NCBI GenBank assembly: GCA_021796055.1 | Contig: JAJYOS010000377.1 | Span: 1 to 6,596 of the forward strand | From: Bacteroidota bacterium | Lineage (GTDB): Bacteria; Bacteroidota; Kryptoniia; Kryptoniales; JAKASW01 | Length of the DNA stretch: 6,596 bases | Direction of reading: 5' to 3' | Shown: piece after piece, positions 1 through 6,420 of the stretch | Position numbering within the stretch: position 1 is the first letter of the stretch | How the letters are laid out: every line of letters starts with the position of its first letter | The notes under the pieces: model-generated | The model's database searches: none | Told to the model about the DNA's origin: nothing | What the model saw: only the letters and a program-made list of their open reading frames with translations | Program-made: the position numbers and the translations under genes

Positions 1-653
1 TGGACGCGGGAGCGAAGAAGGAGTTTCTCTAGGATATTGTGGACGTGGCTTTTTACGGTGTAAGTGGAGAGATGCAGGTTATCGGCGATCTCCTTGTTCG
101 AGAGCCCCTCTGCTATCAGCGAGATTACCTGGCGCTCGCGCCTTGTCATCCGGACAGATTCTTTGACTCTCGAAGTAAATTTCCCGTTAACAGCCTGCTC
201 CACGATTTGTGAGAAGAGCGATTCAGTCATCAGCTGCGGAAGGACTTTCTTTCCGCGCGAGACGGCGCGTATGGTCCTCAGAAAATCTTCAGTCGTCGCG
301 CCTTTAAGCACGAAGCCGGACACTCCGGCGCGCACGAAGAGCAAGATGTCCGTCTCGGTCGGAGCAAGGTCCATGATTATGACTTTCAGGTGAGGATGGT
401 CCGACCTGACCGCCCGGACTATCTCCAAGCTGTTTTGACCCCTCAATCCGAGATCAAGAAGGAGAACGTTCGGTTTTAGATCGCGCACTTTCTGGAGCGG
501 TTTCTTCCGGCTGCCTTGTCCGGAGACTACCCGGATATCCGAGGTTCTCCTGAGTATCGCCGAAATGCCCTCACGGAGCAACGGATTGTCTTCGATGATC
601 AGGAGCTTAATCTTCTCAGCCAACTGTTCTCCGGTTCGGGTTGCCTGTCTCAC
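1..653 (-). CDS. NarL/LuxR-family response regulator (C-terminus cut by window edge)
   Basis: This is a two-component response regulator that should bind DNA after phosphorylation by a partner histidine kinase, which is not in the window. Reading from a GTG at 653 gives 217 codons without a stop up to the window edge, close to the full 210-220 of the family, so only a few residues are missing. The GTG is preceded by GAGG at a 7-base distance. The receiver domain covers about residues 15-135, with the acidic pair E21-D22, phosphoacceptor D67 (LLLDLGL) and the conserved lysine K117 (FVLKGA). The usual Thr/Ser switch position after the fourth strand (VIIM) is an aspartate, D95. The C-terminal HTH of the GerE/LuxR type begins near residue 169 (MTRRERQVISLIAEGLSNKE, then STYTVKSHVHNIL). 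It lies 156 bases downstream of the radical SAM gene on the same strand; no clear terminator separates them. The family call is firm; target genes are unknown. Confidence 0.93.
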   Translation of the reverse strand, partial: MRQATRTGEQLAEKIKLLIIEDNPLLREGISAILRRTSDIRVVSGQGSRKKPLQKVRDLKPNVLLLDLGLRGQNSLEIVRAVRSDHPHLKVIIMDLAPTETDILLFVRAGVSGFVLKGATTEDFLRTIRAVSRGKKVLPQLMTESLFSQIVEQAVNGKFTSRVKESVRMTRRERQVISLIAEGLSNKEIADNLHLSTYTVKSHVHNILEKLLLRSRV

Positions 654-809
654 ACGCTGTCCTCGTGATATTCGGACACGTCCTGAAACAAGGTATTGAA
701 TGAAAGTTACCCAACCCGAAGGACTCGTGCAATCCGGCGATAGCCCCACGATGCAACACCCGACTTTCCGCCGGCCCGAAAGCCGCCACACCTGAGATCG
801 AAGGTTATC

Positions 810-2384
810 TCACACAGCTGTTCGAAGCTTTTCTTCCCCGGGTGGCTGCGGTACTACACTTGGGCGTCCAGCCTTCACCACGCCGATCCGTTCTTCCTCG
901 GCTTTCAAGTAAGCGTTAGGGTCGTGGTACATCGCACCGGGAGGAAGCCAGTCCCAAAGCGGCCCCAAATCTTTCTTTATTATGTTCTTGTAGAACTGGG
1001 GGAGATCGGTCGTTTGCTGGTCAAAATAGCGCCTGAATTGAACGTCGGACCTCAGAAGCCGCATTACTTCGGTGAAGTACTTTATCCTCCCAAACCCTTC
1101 GGAGGACACAGCCCGCAGCACGTTCATCAGCCTCGGTTTTACAGCGCCAGTCGACTTGAATCTATTGAGGATGGCGCTCCATGTGAAAGTATACTTCGTG
1201 AGGTCGATGACGTTCTGATAAAACTCCGGCCATGAATAGTTCTTCGGTTTCACGTTCATAGCATGATTGTTGTCCAGGAAATGGAACGGGAAAGGGAGCA
1301 CATGATTGGCGCGCTGATATTCAAGGTTGATGGGCGCCGCCTGCCCGAACGCGGAAAGGAGCGAGTACCCGGGAAAAGTGCCCGGCGTCATGTCAAGGAA
1401 TCGCTTCGTAAGCTCGAACGGTTCGGACCCCTCGTCGCTGTCAAGTCCGAGGACGAAATTGGTCTGCATGTACGGGATGTAGCGGAGTATCATGTTGACA
1501 TGATCGGATACCTGCCTGACCTTATTCAGACCGGAAACGCCGTTTGTTTTGGATTTGCCGCCGAGCTCATACCACGACTCCACCCCCGGTAGGATCGCTT
1601 TGAAACCGTTATTCTTGAGCCTCTTCAGATGCGGTTCTGATAACAGGGAGAGACTGCTCTCCGCGATAAAGTCAATGCTGTTTGGTGGTACAGCAGCTTC
1701 GATGGCATTCATGTAATCATCGAATCTTATTCCGAAGTTCGGATCGTGCCATCCGACGATCGGGCGCCTGAACTTCTCCAGGAGGAATGACAGGTCTTCC
1801 TTCAACAAATTGAAGTCGAGCGGTTGATAAGGAATAACAGAGTCGATGCAGAAGCTGCACGTGTACGGGCAGCCGAGACTCCCGATCATCGGAACCAGTT
1901 TTATCAGCGGAGCCTTCCTGAGCGTCGACTCAATGAACTTCCATCGTTGCCGTACTCCCGGTATGGACGCAGGCTGCTGTTTGGCTGTGAGGTACAAGCC
2001 GAGGGGCCTGTGACGCGAAAAGTCGGCAAGGACATCCTCGACGACTTGCTTGTCGGTAAGGCCGACTACGTAATCAAAATACTTCTGCGCGTCGTGAGGA
2101 TAACAGCGGGCGTGTGGGCCGCCGAGCACGGTGATCGCACCGCGGGAGCGGAAGAGATTGCTCAGTGCGTATGCGGTCTGCCCCGCCTCGCTGAACGCGC
2201 CGATGAAAACTATGTCGACATCCTGTGGGAGTTCGTCCACGAGGTTCTCGAAACCGGTGTAACATACCGATGTTACCTGATGTCCCAGCTCTTCGCACCA
2301 CACGCCGAGCACCTGCGGCATGATGCTTGCGAAATTTGCGTTCATGACACGCGCCCAGAGCGCCCTTGTGGGTCCCTTGGTCAC
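810..2384 (-). CDS. Cobalamin-binding radical SAM protein
   Basis: This is a radical SAM enzyme with an N-terminal B12-binding-like domain, cytosolic, of unknown substrate. Numbered from the GTG at 2384 it has 524 residues. Residues 1-120 are the cobalamin-binding Rossmann region (GHQVTSV near 34, IVFIGAF near 58, VLGGPHARCYP near 86). I see no DxHxxG motif, so any cobalamin would be bound without the lower-ligand histidine. The radical SAM core starts at about 164 with the cluster motif GCPYTCSFC, cysteines 172, 176 and 179 (CxxxCxxC). Later core strands include GWHDPNFGIRF (211-221), IDFIAESS (237-244) and ILPGVES (264-270). The C-terminal 180 residues are a family-specific extension without a motif I recognise. 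The frame stays open upstream of the GTG to a TGA at 2438-2436, and those codons read like the missing first beta strand (IGIIDLV). The true start is therefore probably upstream, at ATC 2420. Function beyond the family is not assignable. Confidence 0.93.
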   Translation of the reverse strand: MTKGPTRALWARVMNANFASIMPQVLGVWCEELGHQVTSVCYTGFENLVDELPQDVDIVFIGAFSEAGQTAYALSNLFRSRGAITVLGGPHARCYPHDAQKYFDYVVGLTDKQVVEDVLADFSRHRPLGLYLTAKQQPASIPGVRQRWKFIESTLRKAPLIKLVPMIGSLGCPYTCSFCIDSVIPYQPLDFNLLKEDLSFLLEKFRRPIVGWHDPNFGIRFDDYMNAIEAAVPPNSIDFIAESSLSLLSEPHLKRLKNNGFKAILPGVESWYELGGKSKTNGVSGLNKVRQVSDHVNMILRYIPYMQTNFVLGLDSDEGSEPFELTKRFLDMTPGTFPGYSLLSAFGQAAPINLEYQRANHVLPFPFHFLDNNHAMNVKPKNYSWPEFYQNVIDLTKYTFTWSAILNRFKSTGAVKPRLMNVLRAVSSEGFGRIKYFTEVMRLLRSDVQFRRYFDQQTTDLPQFYKNIIKKDLGPLWDWLPPGAMYHDPNAYLKAEEERIGVVKAGRPSVVPQPPGEEKLRTAV

Positions 2385-2735
2385 GAGGTCGATTATCCCT
2401 ATTCGAAGTTTGTGTTTGATATCGGCTCCTGCTTTTCATTTGCGGAATTAGTGTGGGGGGATCTCGGCGGGATGAAGCAACGATGATGGTGATGGAACGT
2501 GGTTCACATGCTCACTTGCGGTTTACTGCTTGCCTTCCCTTCCATCTCGTATCAAGTTAGGGCGGCCGGCATTTTCATAAAATCGGTCAAAGGGATTAGT
2601 CCATAAGAGTGGCGGTTGATGACTTCCGGTATTGGGGCCCAAGGAGCATCTCTGGCAGTGTTAGCCAGCGCTCTCTCCCCCGGCATAACCGATAAGTCCC
2701 GATGTGATTGTTCGATGCCGTTCTCCGCTACGGGT
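2385..2735. other. Intergenic stretch between STAS-like and radical SAM genes, no supported gene
   Basis: Apart from the probable 12-codon N-terminal extension of the radical SAM gene (2420-2385) and its ribosome binding site, I see no gene here. Short open frames exist on both strands, but none has a ribosome binding site. One is a 44-codon minus-strand frame starting at ATG 2686, and one is a plus-strand frame from 2616 that runs into the antisense of the STAS-like gene. No Rho-independent terminator with a T run follows the STAS-like stop. A promoter for the radical SAM gene probably lies here, but no box pair is convincing. Confidence 0.5.
2426..2430 (-). promoter_or_regulatory. Ribosome binding site pointing to an upstream non-AUG start of the radical SAM gene
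   Basis: AGGAG on the minus strand sits 5 bases before an in-frame ATC codon (2420-2418). Starting there would give MKHKLRIGIIDLVTKGPT, a natural N-terminus with a charged head and a hydrophobic first beta strand. The GTG at 2384 has only AGGG about 12 bases upstream, which is too far for a good site. No in-frame ATG, GTG or TTG exists between the upstream TGA (2438-2436) and the GTG. This supports initiation at ATC, or an original ATG altered by mutation or sequencing error. Confidence 0.5.
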
Positions 2736-3113
2736 TCAAATCTTTATCGTAAAACCACTTTTCTTTTTTCGATTGGCGTTGACTTTCTTACGAAGTTGCT
2801 TCCGGGATTGTCCGGCCGATACAAGAGCTTTTCTGACTGGAGCAGAAACATTCCGAAATTCCACGCGTGAACATTTGCTACTCGGAAAATCAAAACGCAA
2901 CTGAACGAGAACGTCGGCGACAGATTCGGATAAAAGGGAGATACCGTTGAAATCGAGAATCAGGGCAGCCGGCTTCTGACGTCCACCGGCTCTCTCCCTC
3001 CATAAATCTACTATCGCCCTGACCAGCCTCTCCGCGGAATCACGCGAGTGCAGCGTCTTGTAAACGGTTGATACAATTGAAACGGTCAACCCGTCTTCCA
3101 TTTTTTCTTTCAT
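2736..3113 (-). CDS. STAS-like protein of the DUF4325 type
   Basis: This small protein (125 residues) resembles the STAS-like DUF4325 family, whose members often sit near regulators or signalling proteins; the molecular role is not known. The matching pattern is SRDSAERLV near residues 23-31, the core strand and helix ALILDFNGISLLSESVADVL at 50-69, then VEFRNVSAPVRKAL at 84-97. The serine-rich turn LLSES at 60-64 falls where STAS proteins can carry a phosphorylatable serine, but phosphorylation is speculation. The tail from 103 on is strongly basic (RKQLRKK, NRKKK), which might help binding to nucleic acid or an acidic partner. The start ATG at 3113 has AAGGAGG just 3 bases upstream; a second in-frame ATG at 3101 has more usual spacing and could be the true start. 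It lies downstream of the DEAD-box helicase behind a strong hairpin. The gene is likely real; the family call rests on motif resemblance only. Confidence 0.75.
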   Translation of the reverse strand: MKEKMEDGLTVSIVSTVYKTLHSRDSAERLVRAIVDLWRERAGGRQKPAALILDFNGISLLSESVADVLVQLRFDFPSSKCSRVEFRNVSAPVRKALVSAGQSRKQLRKKVNANRKKKSGFTIKI

Positions 3114-3142
3114 CCGCCTCCTTGTTCAACAATATATCATTT

Positions 3143-3169
3143 GCCTGCTGATGAATCTCACCAGCAGGC
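3143..3169 (-). repeat. Strong RNA hairpin in the leader of the STAS-like gene
   Basis: GCCTGCTG (3143-3150) and CAGCAGGC (3162-3169) are perfect inverse complements. In minus-strand RNA the stem continues inward through one G-U wobble and three more pairs (UGA/UCA), giving 12 pairs around a 3-base loop. Read as plus-strand RNA the wobble becomes an A-C mismatch, so the structure favours minus-strand transcription. The sequence after it (AAATGATATATTG) has no U run, so it is not a standard terminator. It ends 23 bases before the ribosome binding site of the STAS-like gene. It could be a 3' end-stabilising element for the helicase mRNA or a leader control element. Confidence 0.6.
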
Positions 3170-3370
3170 TGTCGAGAAAGCAACAAAATCACTTTTTGCT
3201 TTTCGCCGCGACAGATGACTCAATCGAGGCAGATTTTGGAGCGACAGAATTTCATGAGTCTCTCGTCGGGGCCATTCCGCAATGATCTCCTGCAATTCGC
3301 GGGAGACGTGACCGGCCAGCGCAAACATTGTCACACATTGTCGGAAAACATCTGTATAGCTGCTCCTGGC

Positions 3371-4603
3371 TTAGCGGGCCAGCAGTTCTTGCCATCTCTT
3401 CCTCCAGCTAATCCGCCCTTTCTCCTCGTCGTGTTTCGGGGCGCTGCTCTTGGCGCGGATGACCTTGCCTCTGGAAGGTTCATTTGGCAACCGGCGGGTC
3501 ATTGTTTCGCTCGTACCTCTCAACGAAATCTCGCCGCGGTACTTGGAGAGAATCTGCCGGAAGGATTTTTCCTCGCCTTCAGTCGCTATGAGCGAGATCG
3601 CCTCCCCTTTCTTTCCCGCACGGGCAGTTCGTCCGATGCGGTGCGTGTAGGAGTCCACGTCCTTCGGGATCTCGTAATTATAGACATGCGAAACGTCGTC
3701 TATGTCGAGCCCGCGCGCTGCCACGTCGGTGGCGACCAGGACGCTGAATTTATTCTGACGGAAATCGCTGGTGACTCTTTCGCGCTGCTGCTGCGACATG
3801 TTGCCGTTCAGGTACCGGGCATGAATGCCTGCAGCACTTAGTGACTTCGCGAGTTTGGCGGTCACATACTTTTTGTTGCAGAAGACGATCGCGAGTTGGC
3901 GATCTTCATTTAGTAAGTCTGTAAGCGTATCCAATTTCCGGTCCGGTTTAACATTGCAGTATGTCTGCTTCAGGTATACCGGCTTTACCGTGGACGCCAG
4001 ACGCACATTCTTTGGGTTGCGCAGATAATTGGCCGCGAGTTTTTCTATCTCCTTCGACACGGTTGCACTGAACAACATTGTCTGGTGCTCGGGCGGCAGC
4101 TGACTGGCGATCCTCTCGACGTCATGTATGAATCCCATGTCCAGCATTCTGTCCGCCTCATCGCAGACAAAGTACTTTACGGAAGACAGGTTCACGGCGC
4201 GCCTGTTCAGGAGGTCGATAAGCCTCCCCGGGGTCGCGACGATTATGTTCGCGTTGCGTAGACGGAACGCTTGCGCGCTGATCGGCATTCCGCCGTATAC
4301 CGGGACGATACCGAGATGTTTTCCCGCCGAATACTTGACAAATTCCCCTGCGATCTGGGTGGAAAGCTCGCGCGTCGGCACAAGGACAAGTGCCCGAAGG
4401 CCGTCGTTCCTCTCCAGTTTCTCGATGATCGGTATCGCAAAACTTAGCGTTTTGCCCGATCCTGTTTCAGACTGTGCAAGCACATCCTGACCGTTAGTGG
4501 CAGCCGGTATGATTTCTTCCTGCACCGGCGTTGGCACTGTTATTCCCTGTGCCTGGAGCAGAGTTGTTACATCACTGCTCAGCAGAAAAGAAGCTGATTT
4601 CAT
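3371..4603 (-). CDS. DEAD-box ATP-dependent RNA helicase, RhlE type
   Basis: This is a cytosolic ATP-driven RNA helicase of the kind that remodels rRNA, mRNA or ribosome assembly intermediates. From ATG 4603 it has 410 residues and all core motifs: Q motif (FLLSSDVTTLL, with TPVQEEIIP), motif I AQSETGSGKT at 43-52, Ia PTRELSTQ, TPGR, motif II DEAD at 148-151, motif III SAT at 179-181, IV IVFCNKK, V VATDVAARGLDI and VI HRIGRTARAG at 321-330. The extension after the core is short (about 60 residues) and basic, ending WRKRWQELLAR, as in RhlE-like proteins rather than long DeaD/CsdA ones. The frame is open to a TTG at 4654. I prefer ATG 4603, because the extra 17 residues are hydrophobic and unlike the family start, although the site before ATG 4603 (AAGAAAG) is weak. 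Such helicases are often cold-induced; no cold-shock element is provable here. Confidence 0.96.
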   Translation of the reverse strand: MKSASFLLSSDVTTLLQAQGITVPTPVQEEIIPAATNGQDVLAQSETGSGKTLSFAIPIIEKLERNDGLRALVLVPTRELSTQIAGEFVKYSAGKHLGIVPVYGGMPISAQAFRLRNANIIVATPGRLIDLLNRRAVNLSSVKYFVCDEADRMLDMGFIHDVERIASQLPPEHQTMLFSATVSKEIEKLAANYLRNPKNVRLASTVKPVYLKQTYCNVKPDRKLDTLTDLLNEDRQLAIVFCNKKYVTAKLAKSLSAAGIHARYLNGNMSQQQRERVTSDFRQNKFSVLVATDVAARGLDIDDVSHVYNYEIPKDVDSYTHRIGRTARAGKKGEAISLIATEGEEKSFRQILSKYRGEISLRGTSETMTRRLPNEPSRGKVIRAKSSAPKHDEEKGRISWRKRWQELLAR

Positions 4604-4873
4604 ATAAATCTTTCTTATTACTGAAAAAAATGCTGGGAAGATGAGCTCCGTCAAAATGAGCTGGAGGGAACGTTCTATTTTCCTGGAGATCCTATAAAGA
4701 AGACCAAATCCCGGCTTCTGAACACCGTCGCCCGTTCTTCTTCTTAGGAGGGGGGAGAAGATGTTTCTTTTAATGGTACAATGTAAACAATAGTTAGTTA
4801 TGATTCATCATAGCCCGAAAAACTCTTCCCCACTGAATCCCTTCCTTCCGGTTGATCTTAGTCCGGAGGTTTA
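4604..4873 (-). other. Leader region upstream of the helicase gene, no supported gene
   Basis: This 270-base stretch separates the small-protein operon from the helicase and most likely holds the helicase promoter and 5' leader. An imperfect inverted repeat directly follows the 89-residue ORF: plus-strand CCTTCCGG (4844-4851) against CCGGAGG (4863-4869), with one bulged base. A pyrimidine tract on the minus strand (complement of 4746-4760) contains CUCCU and could pair with a ribosome binding site. An 8-base palindrome GAACGTTC lies at 4668-4675, and AGCTCAT is directly repeated near 4655. None has a family match I can name, and no promoter boxes are convincing. Confidence 0.4.
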
Positions 4874-5143
4874 TTATTGGAGCATGCCGCCTGCATCATC
4901 CAAGGGCACGGGTATACTCTTGCCTCCGTCATCAGCCCACCGGCCTTCATCGTCCGACTTAAACATGGCGGCTGATTCCACGGCTGGCCGTTCAATCAGC
5001 CGGTGATCCTCTTTTCGCAAAACGGACCCAGCCACCTTCACCCAGTGAGATCCGTTTGCCCCATCGTCAATCCATTTCTCTATCTCCTGAAACGGAGGGG
5101 AACTTCCTCTCTGGTTTTTCGAATGATGATCTGTTTCCTGCAT
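4874..5143 (-). CDS. Small hydrophilic protein of unknown function (89 residues)
   Basis: I do not recognise this gene. The frame runs 89 codons from ATG 5143 to a TAA; AAGAGAG lies about 10 bases before the start, a rather weak and distant site. The product is soluble and acidic in its second half (SDDEGRWADDGGK near residues 63-75). An amphipathic stretch FQEIEKWIDDGANGSHWVKV lies near 18-37, and the N-terminus is polar (QETDHHSKNQRG). It has no signal peptide, membrane segment or cysteine. It follows the preceding small ORF after 30 bases on the same strand, which is the main support for it being real. An inverted repeat starts just after the stop. It could be a small stress or partner protein, but that is a guess. 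Confidence 0.45.
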   Translation of the reverse strand: MQETDHHSKNQRGSSPPFQEIEKWIDDGANGSHWVKVAGSVLRKEDHRLIERPAVESAAMFKSDDEGRWADDGGKSIPVPLDDAGGMLQ

Positions 5144-5173
5144 ATTGAACCAACTCTCTTAATTTAAAAAGTC

Positions 5174-5380
5174 TCAAACGACATGATGTCTGAGCTTGAT
5201 TTCATTTGCAAACGCCAAAGCCTGCCGCTCATCACTGAACCAATGCGATGAAATTCTCTTCTTGAACCACAGGAATTTCTTCCAGCGCCTGACGATCCAC
5301 ACTGCCGGATCGGAATCGCGTTGGATCAATTCAATGAAGCAGTCTTTGGCACTCGATACAACCAGATATTTCAAGGTCAT
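5174..5380 (-). CDS. Small basic protein of unknown function (66-68 residues)
   Basis: I do not recognise this gene by name. From ATG 5380 it has 68 codons, but GAAGGGA sits only about 2 bases before that ATG. The TTG two codons later (5374) lies about 8 bases after AGGG and would give MKYLVVSSAKDCF, a very natural N-terminus, so 5374 is a good alternative start. The product is basic and aromatic-rich: a first beta strand (KYLVVSS), then WIVRRWKKFLWFKKRISSHW near 28-47, then a helix SDERQALAFANEIKL. The pattern suggests a small alpha/beta fold; a single hydrophobic patch is too charged for a membrane segment. It lies 44 bases after the 36-residue ORF and 30 bases before the 89-residue ORF, as in an operon. 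Confidence 0.55.
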   Translation of the reverse strand: MTLKYLVVSSAKDCFIELIQRDSDPAVWIVRRWKKFLWFKKRISSHWFSDERQALAFANEIKLRHHVV

Positions 5381-5424
5381 TTCCCTTCAATGCTTACATT
5401 CGCGCATGAGCCGGGGGGCGTGTT

Positions 5425-5535
5425 TCAGTCGAAATGCAACGACTTCGCAACGTCTTCGACGGTTTTCCGTTCGTCCTTCCAGGCATCCTCGCGGTCTTTT
5501 TCTTCCGACGCTCGTTTTATCGCGTACTCCAACAT
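5425..5535 (-). CDS. 36-residue small ORF with a strong ribosome binding site
   Basis: ATG 5535 is followed by 36 codons and a TGA. The site AGAGAGG lies 6 bases before the ATG, the best ribosome binding site in the window, and overlaps the stop codon of the upstream open frame (TGA 5541-5539). This suggests coupled translation. The peptide is highly charged and probably helical (MLEYAIKRASEEKDREDAWK, then DERKTVEDVAKSLHFD), without a membrane segment, so it is more like a small regulator or partner than a toxin. I cannot assign a family. Its short length leaves room for chance, but spacing and site argue for a real gene. Confidence 0.5.
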   Translation of the reverse strand: MLEYAIKRASEEKDREDAWKDERKTVEDVAKSLHFD

Positions 5536-5538
5536 GTG

Positions 5539-5730
5539 TCACCTCTCTTTAGACGAATAGCTCTCAATCGGTGGGGGCTCGATTTCACAGAAGACCGATT
5601 TGATCCACCCGACTTGTCCTTTTCCTTTGAATAAAAATACCGATGATCCGTATGAATGGTAATCGCCCGAAAGGATGAAAGAGTAGCTAACTCTTGTCGC
5701 GCGCAGGATGTCCTTGATTGTGGGTACGCT
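5539..5730 (-). pseudogene. Open frame without canonical start, likely 5'-truncated small gene
   Basis: A 63-codon minus-strand frame opens after a TGA (5733-5731) and ends at TGA 5541-5539, three bases before the 36-residue ORF. It contains no ATG, GTG or TTG, yet reads like a folded domain: TRVSYSFILSGDYHSYGSSV, then FLFKGKGQVGWIKSVFCEIE, with alternating beta-strand patterns and a proline-rich end (EPPPIE). The only possible start is CTG at 5706, with AAGGA 4 bases before it, giving 55 residues. The alternative is that the gene lost its start when the adjacent transposase-bearing element inserted or decayed. A hairpin (GCTCACC against GGTGAAGC, 5748-5728, one bulge) sits exactly at the open end. 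I do not recognise the domain. Confidence 0.5.
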
Positions 5731-5830
5731 TCACCGTTTCAGGTGAGCATGCAGTACAGGCTTTTCGGGGATCGTCTTTTCATGTTACCGGGACTTTCGA
5801 GATCATTGATCCCAGAATTGTCATTAGGAG

Positions 5831-6178
5831 TTAAGTTTGAGCAGCAATCGGGAAGGTGAAGCTGCTGACTTTGCTAAAGAGTCCAAGGAACCACTTTCTT
5901 CTCTTCATCGCTATCGATAATTTCAAGATGCGAAGATTGCCTCGATGAACGATGTATCCGGATGATGCGAAGATCCTGTAACGTAAAGTCTTCATCTGCT
6001 GCTGCTTTGCCGTTGATAGTACTACCTGCCTGAATAAACTCATTAGGTTGTACGCTAATATCACAAAGTTCAGAGCCGCCTCGGTAGCAAAAAATTCTTG
6101 CATGTTGAAACTCTCCGCTCCAAAATCCTCCTTCAATTGTTTTATCCGATTCTCCGCATCCGCACGTAGAATCAACCA
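5831..6178 (-). pseudogene. IS1380-family transposase remnant, C-terminal part only
   Basis: The translated minus strand matches the C-terminal portion of DDE transposases of the IS1380 family. RADAENRIKQLKEDFG starts at 6166, followed by SFNMQEFFATEAALNF, VILAYNLMSLFRQVVLS, KTLRYRIFA and the end region RILKLSIAMKRRKWF, stopping at TAA 5833-5831. The R, E and K of the family's Y-R-E-K signature (final catalytic Glu) are present, but the Tyr position reads Leu. Similarity fades upstream of RADAE, so the break lies near 6170. The two N-terminal catalytic aspartates and more than two thirds of the usual roughly 400-450 residues are missing, so it cannot move itself. The frame continues through the tRNA gene, but that part is not transposase. 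The terminal inverted repeats cannot be defined. Confidence 0.85.
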
Positions 6179-6324
6179 GCTATCATTTTCTGGCATAACG
6201 TCATACTTTACGTGGGGTACTGATGCCGGTGAACTTGAAATAAGGATTCGTGGAGATGGCACTGTCAAAAAGACTTGGGAGGTTCTTAAAGTGTTTACTG
6301 GAAGGGTCGCACATCTGAAGGCTA

Positions 6325-6400
6325 TGGCTCCTCGGGCAGGACTCGAACCTGCAACCCATCGGTTAACAGCCGATTGCTCTGCCAATTGAGCTACCGAGGA
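6325..6400 (-). tRNA. tRNA-Asn (anticodon GUU)
   Basis: This is a complete 76-base cloverleaf with encoded CCA. The acceptor stem TCCTCGG pairs fully with CCGAGGA, followed by discriminator G and CCA (6327-6325). The D stem is GCTC/GAGC, the anticodon stem ATCGG/CCGAT with loop CTGTTAA (anticodon GTT, 6367-6365), and the T stem GCAGG/CCTGC with loop TTCGAGT. All stems are perfectly paired. It decodes AAC and AAU. The transposase relic begins about 150 bases past its 3' end. Confidence 0.98.
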
Positions 6401-6420
6401 ATGCTTGCTAAAAAGGCTCC

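Noticed and set aside
774..790. Possible terminator between the radical SAM and response regulator genes (CTTTC/GAAAG)
   Set aside because: Only five pairs and no T run, so not supportable.
2555..2686. 44-codon minus-strand frame from ATG 2686, downstream of the STAS-like gene
   Set aside because: It reads fairly protein-like, but no ribosome binding site precedes the ATG, its neighbouring frame is closed just upstream, and no motif is recognisable.
2728..2745. GGGTTCAAAT resembling a tRNA T-loop on the plus strand
   Set aside because: The flanking bases do not pair into a T stem and no acceptor or anticodon arm is found.
2616..2870. 84-codon plus-strand frame
   Set aside because: Its second half is antisense to the STAS-like gene and it lacks a motif; treated as a shadow.
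4746..4793. Plus-strand purine-rich ribosome-binding-like tract followed by a 10-codon frame at ATG 4761
   Set aside because: A single tiny frame on the strand opposite to all genes; more likely a pyrimidine tract of the helicase leader.
4844..4878. Plus-strand hairpin followed by TTTATTATT, terminator-like
   Set aside because: No plus-strand gene exists to terminate, and on the minus strand the tail is not U-rich, so it is only noted as an inverted repeat.
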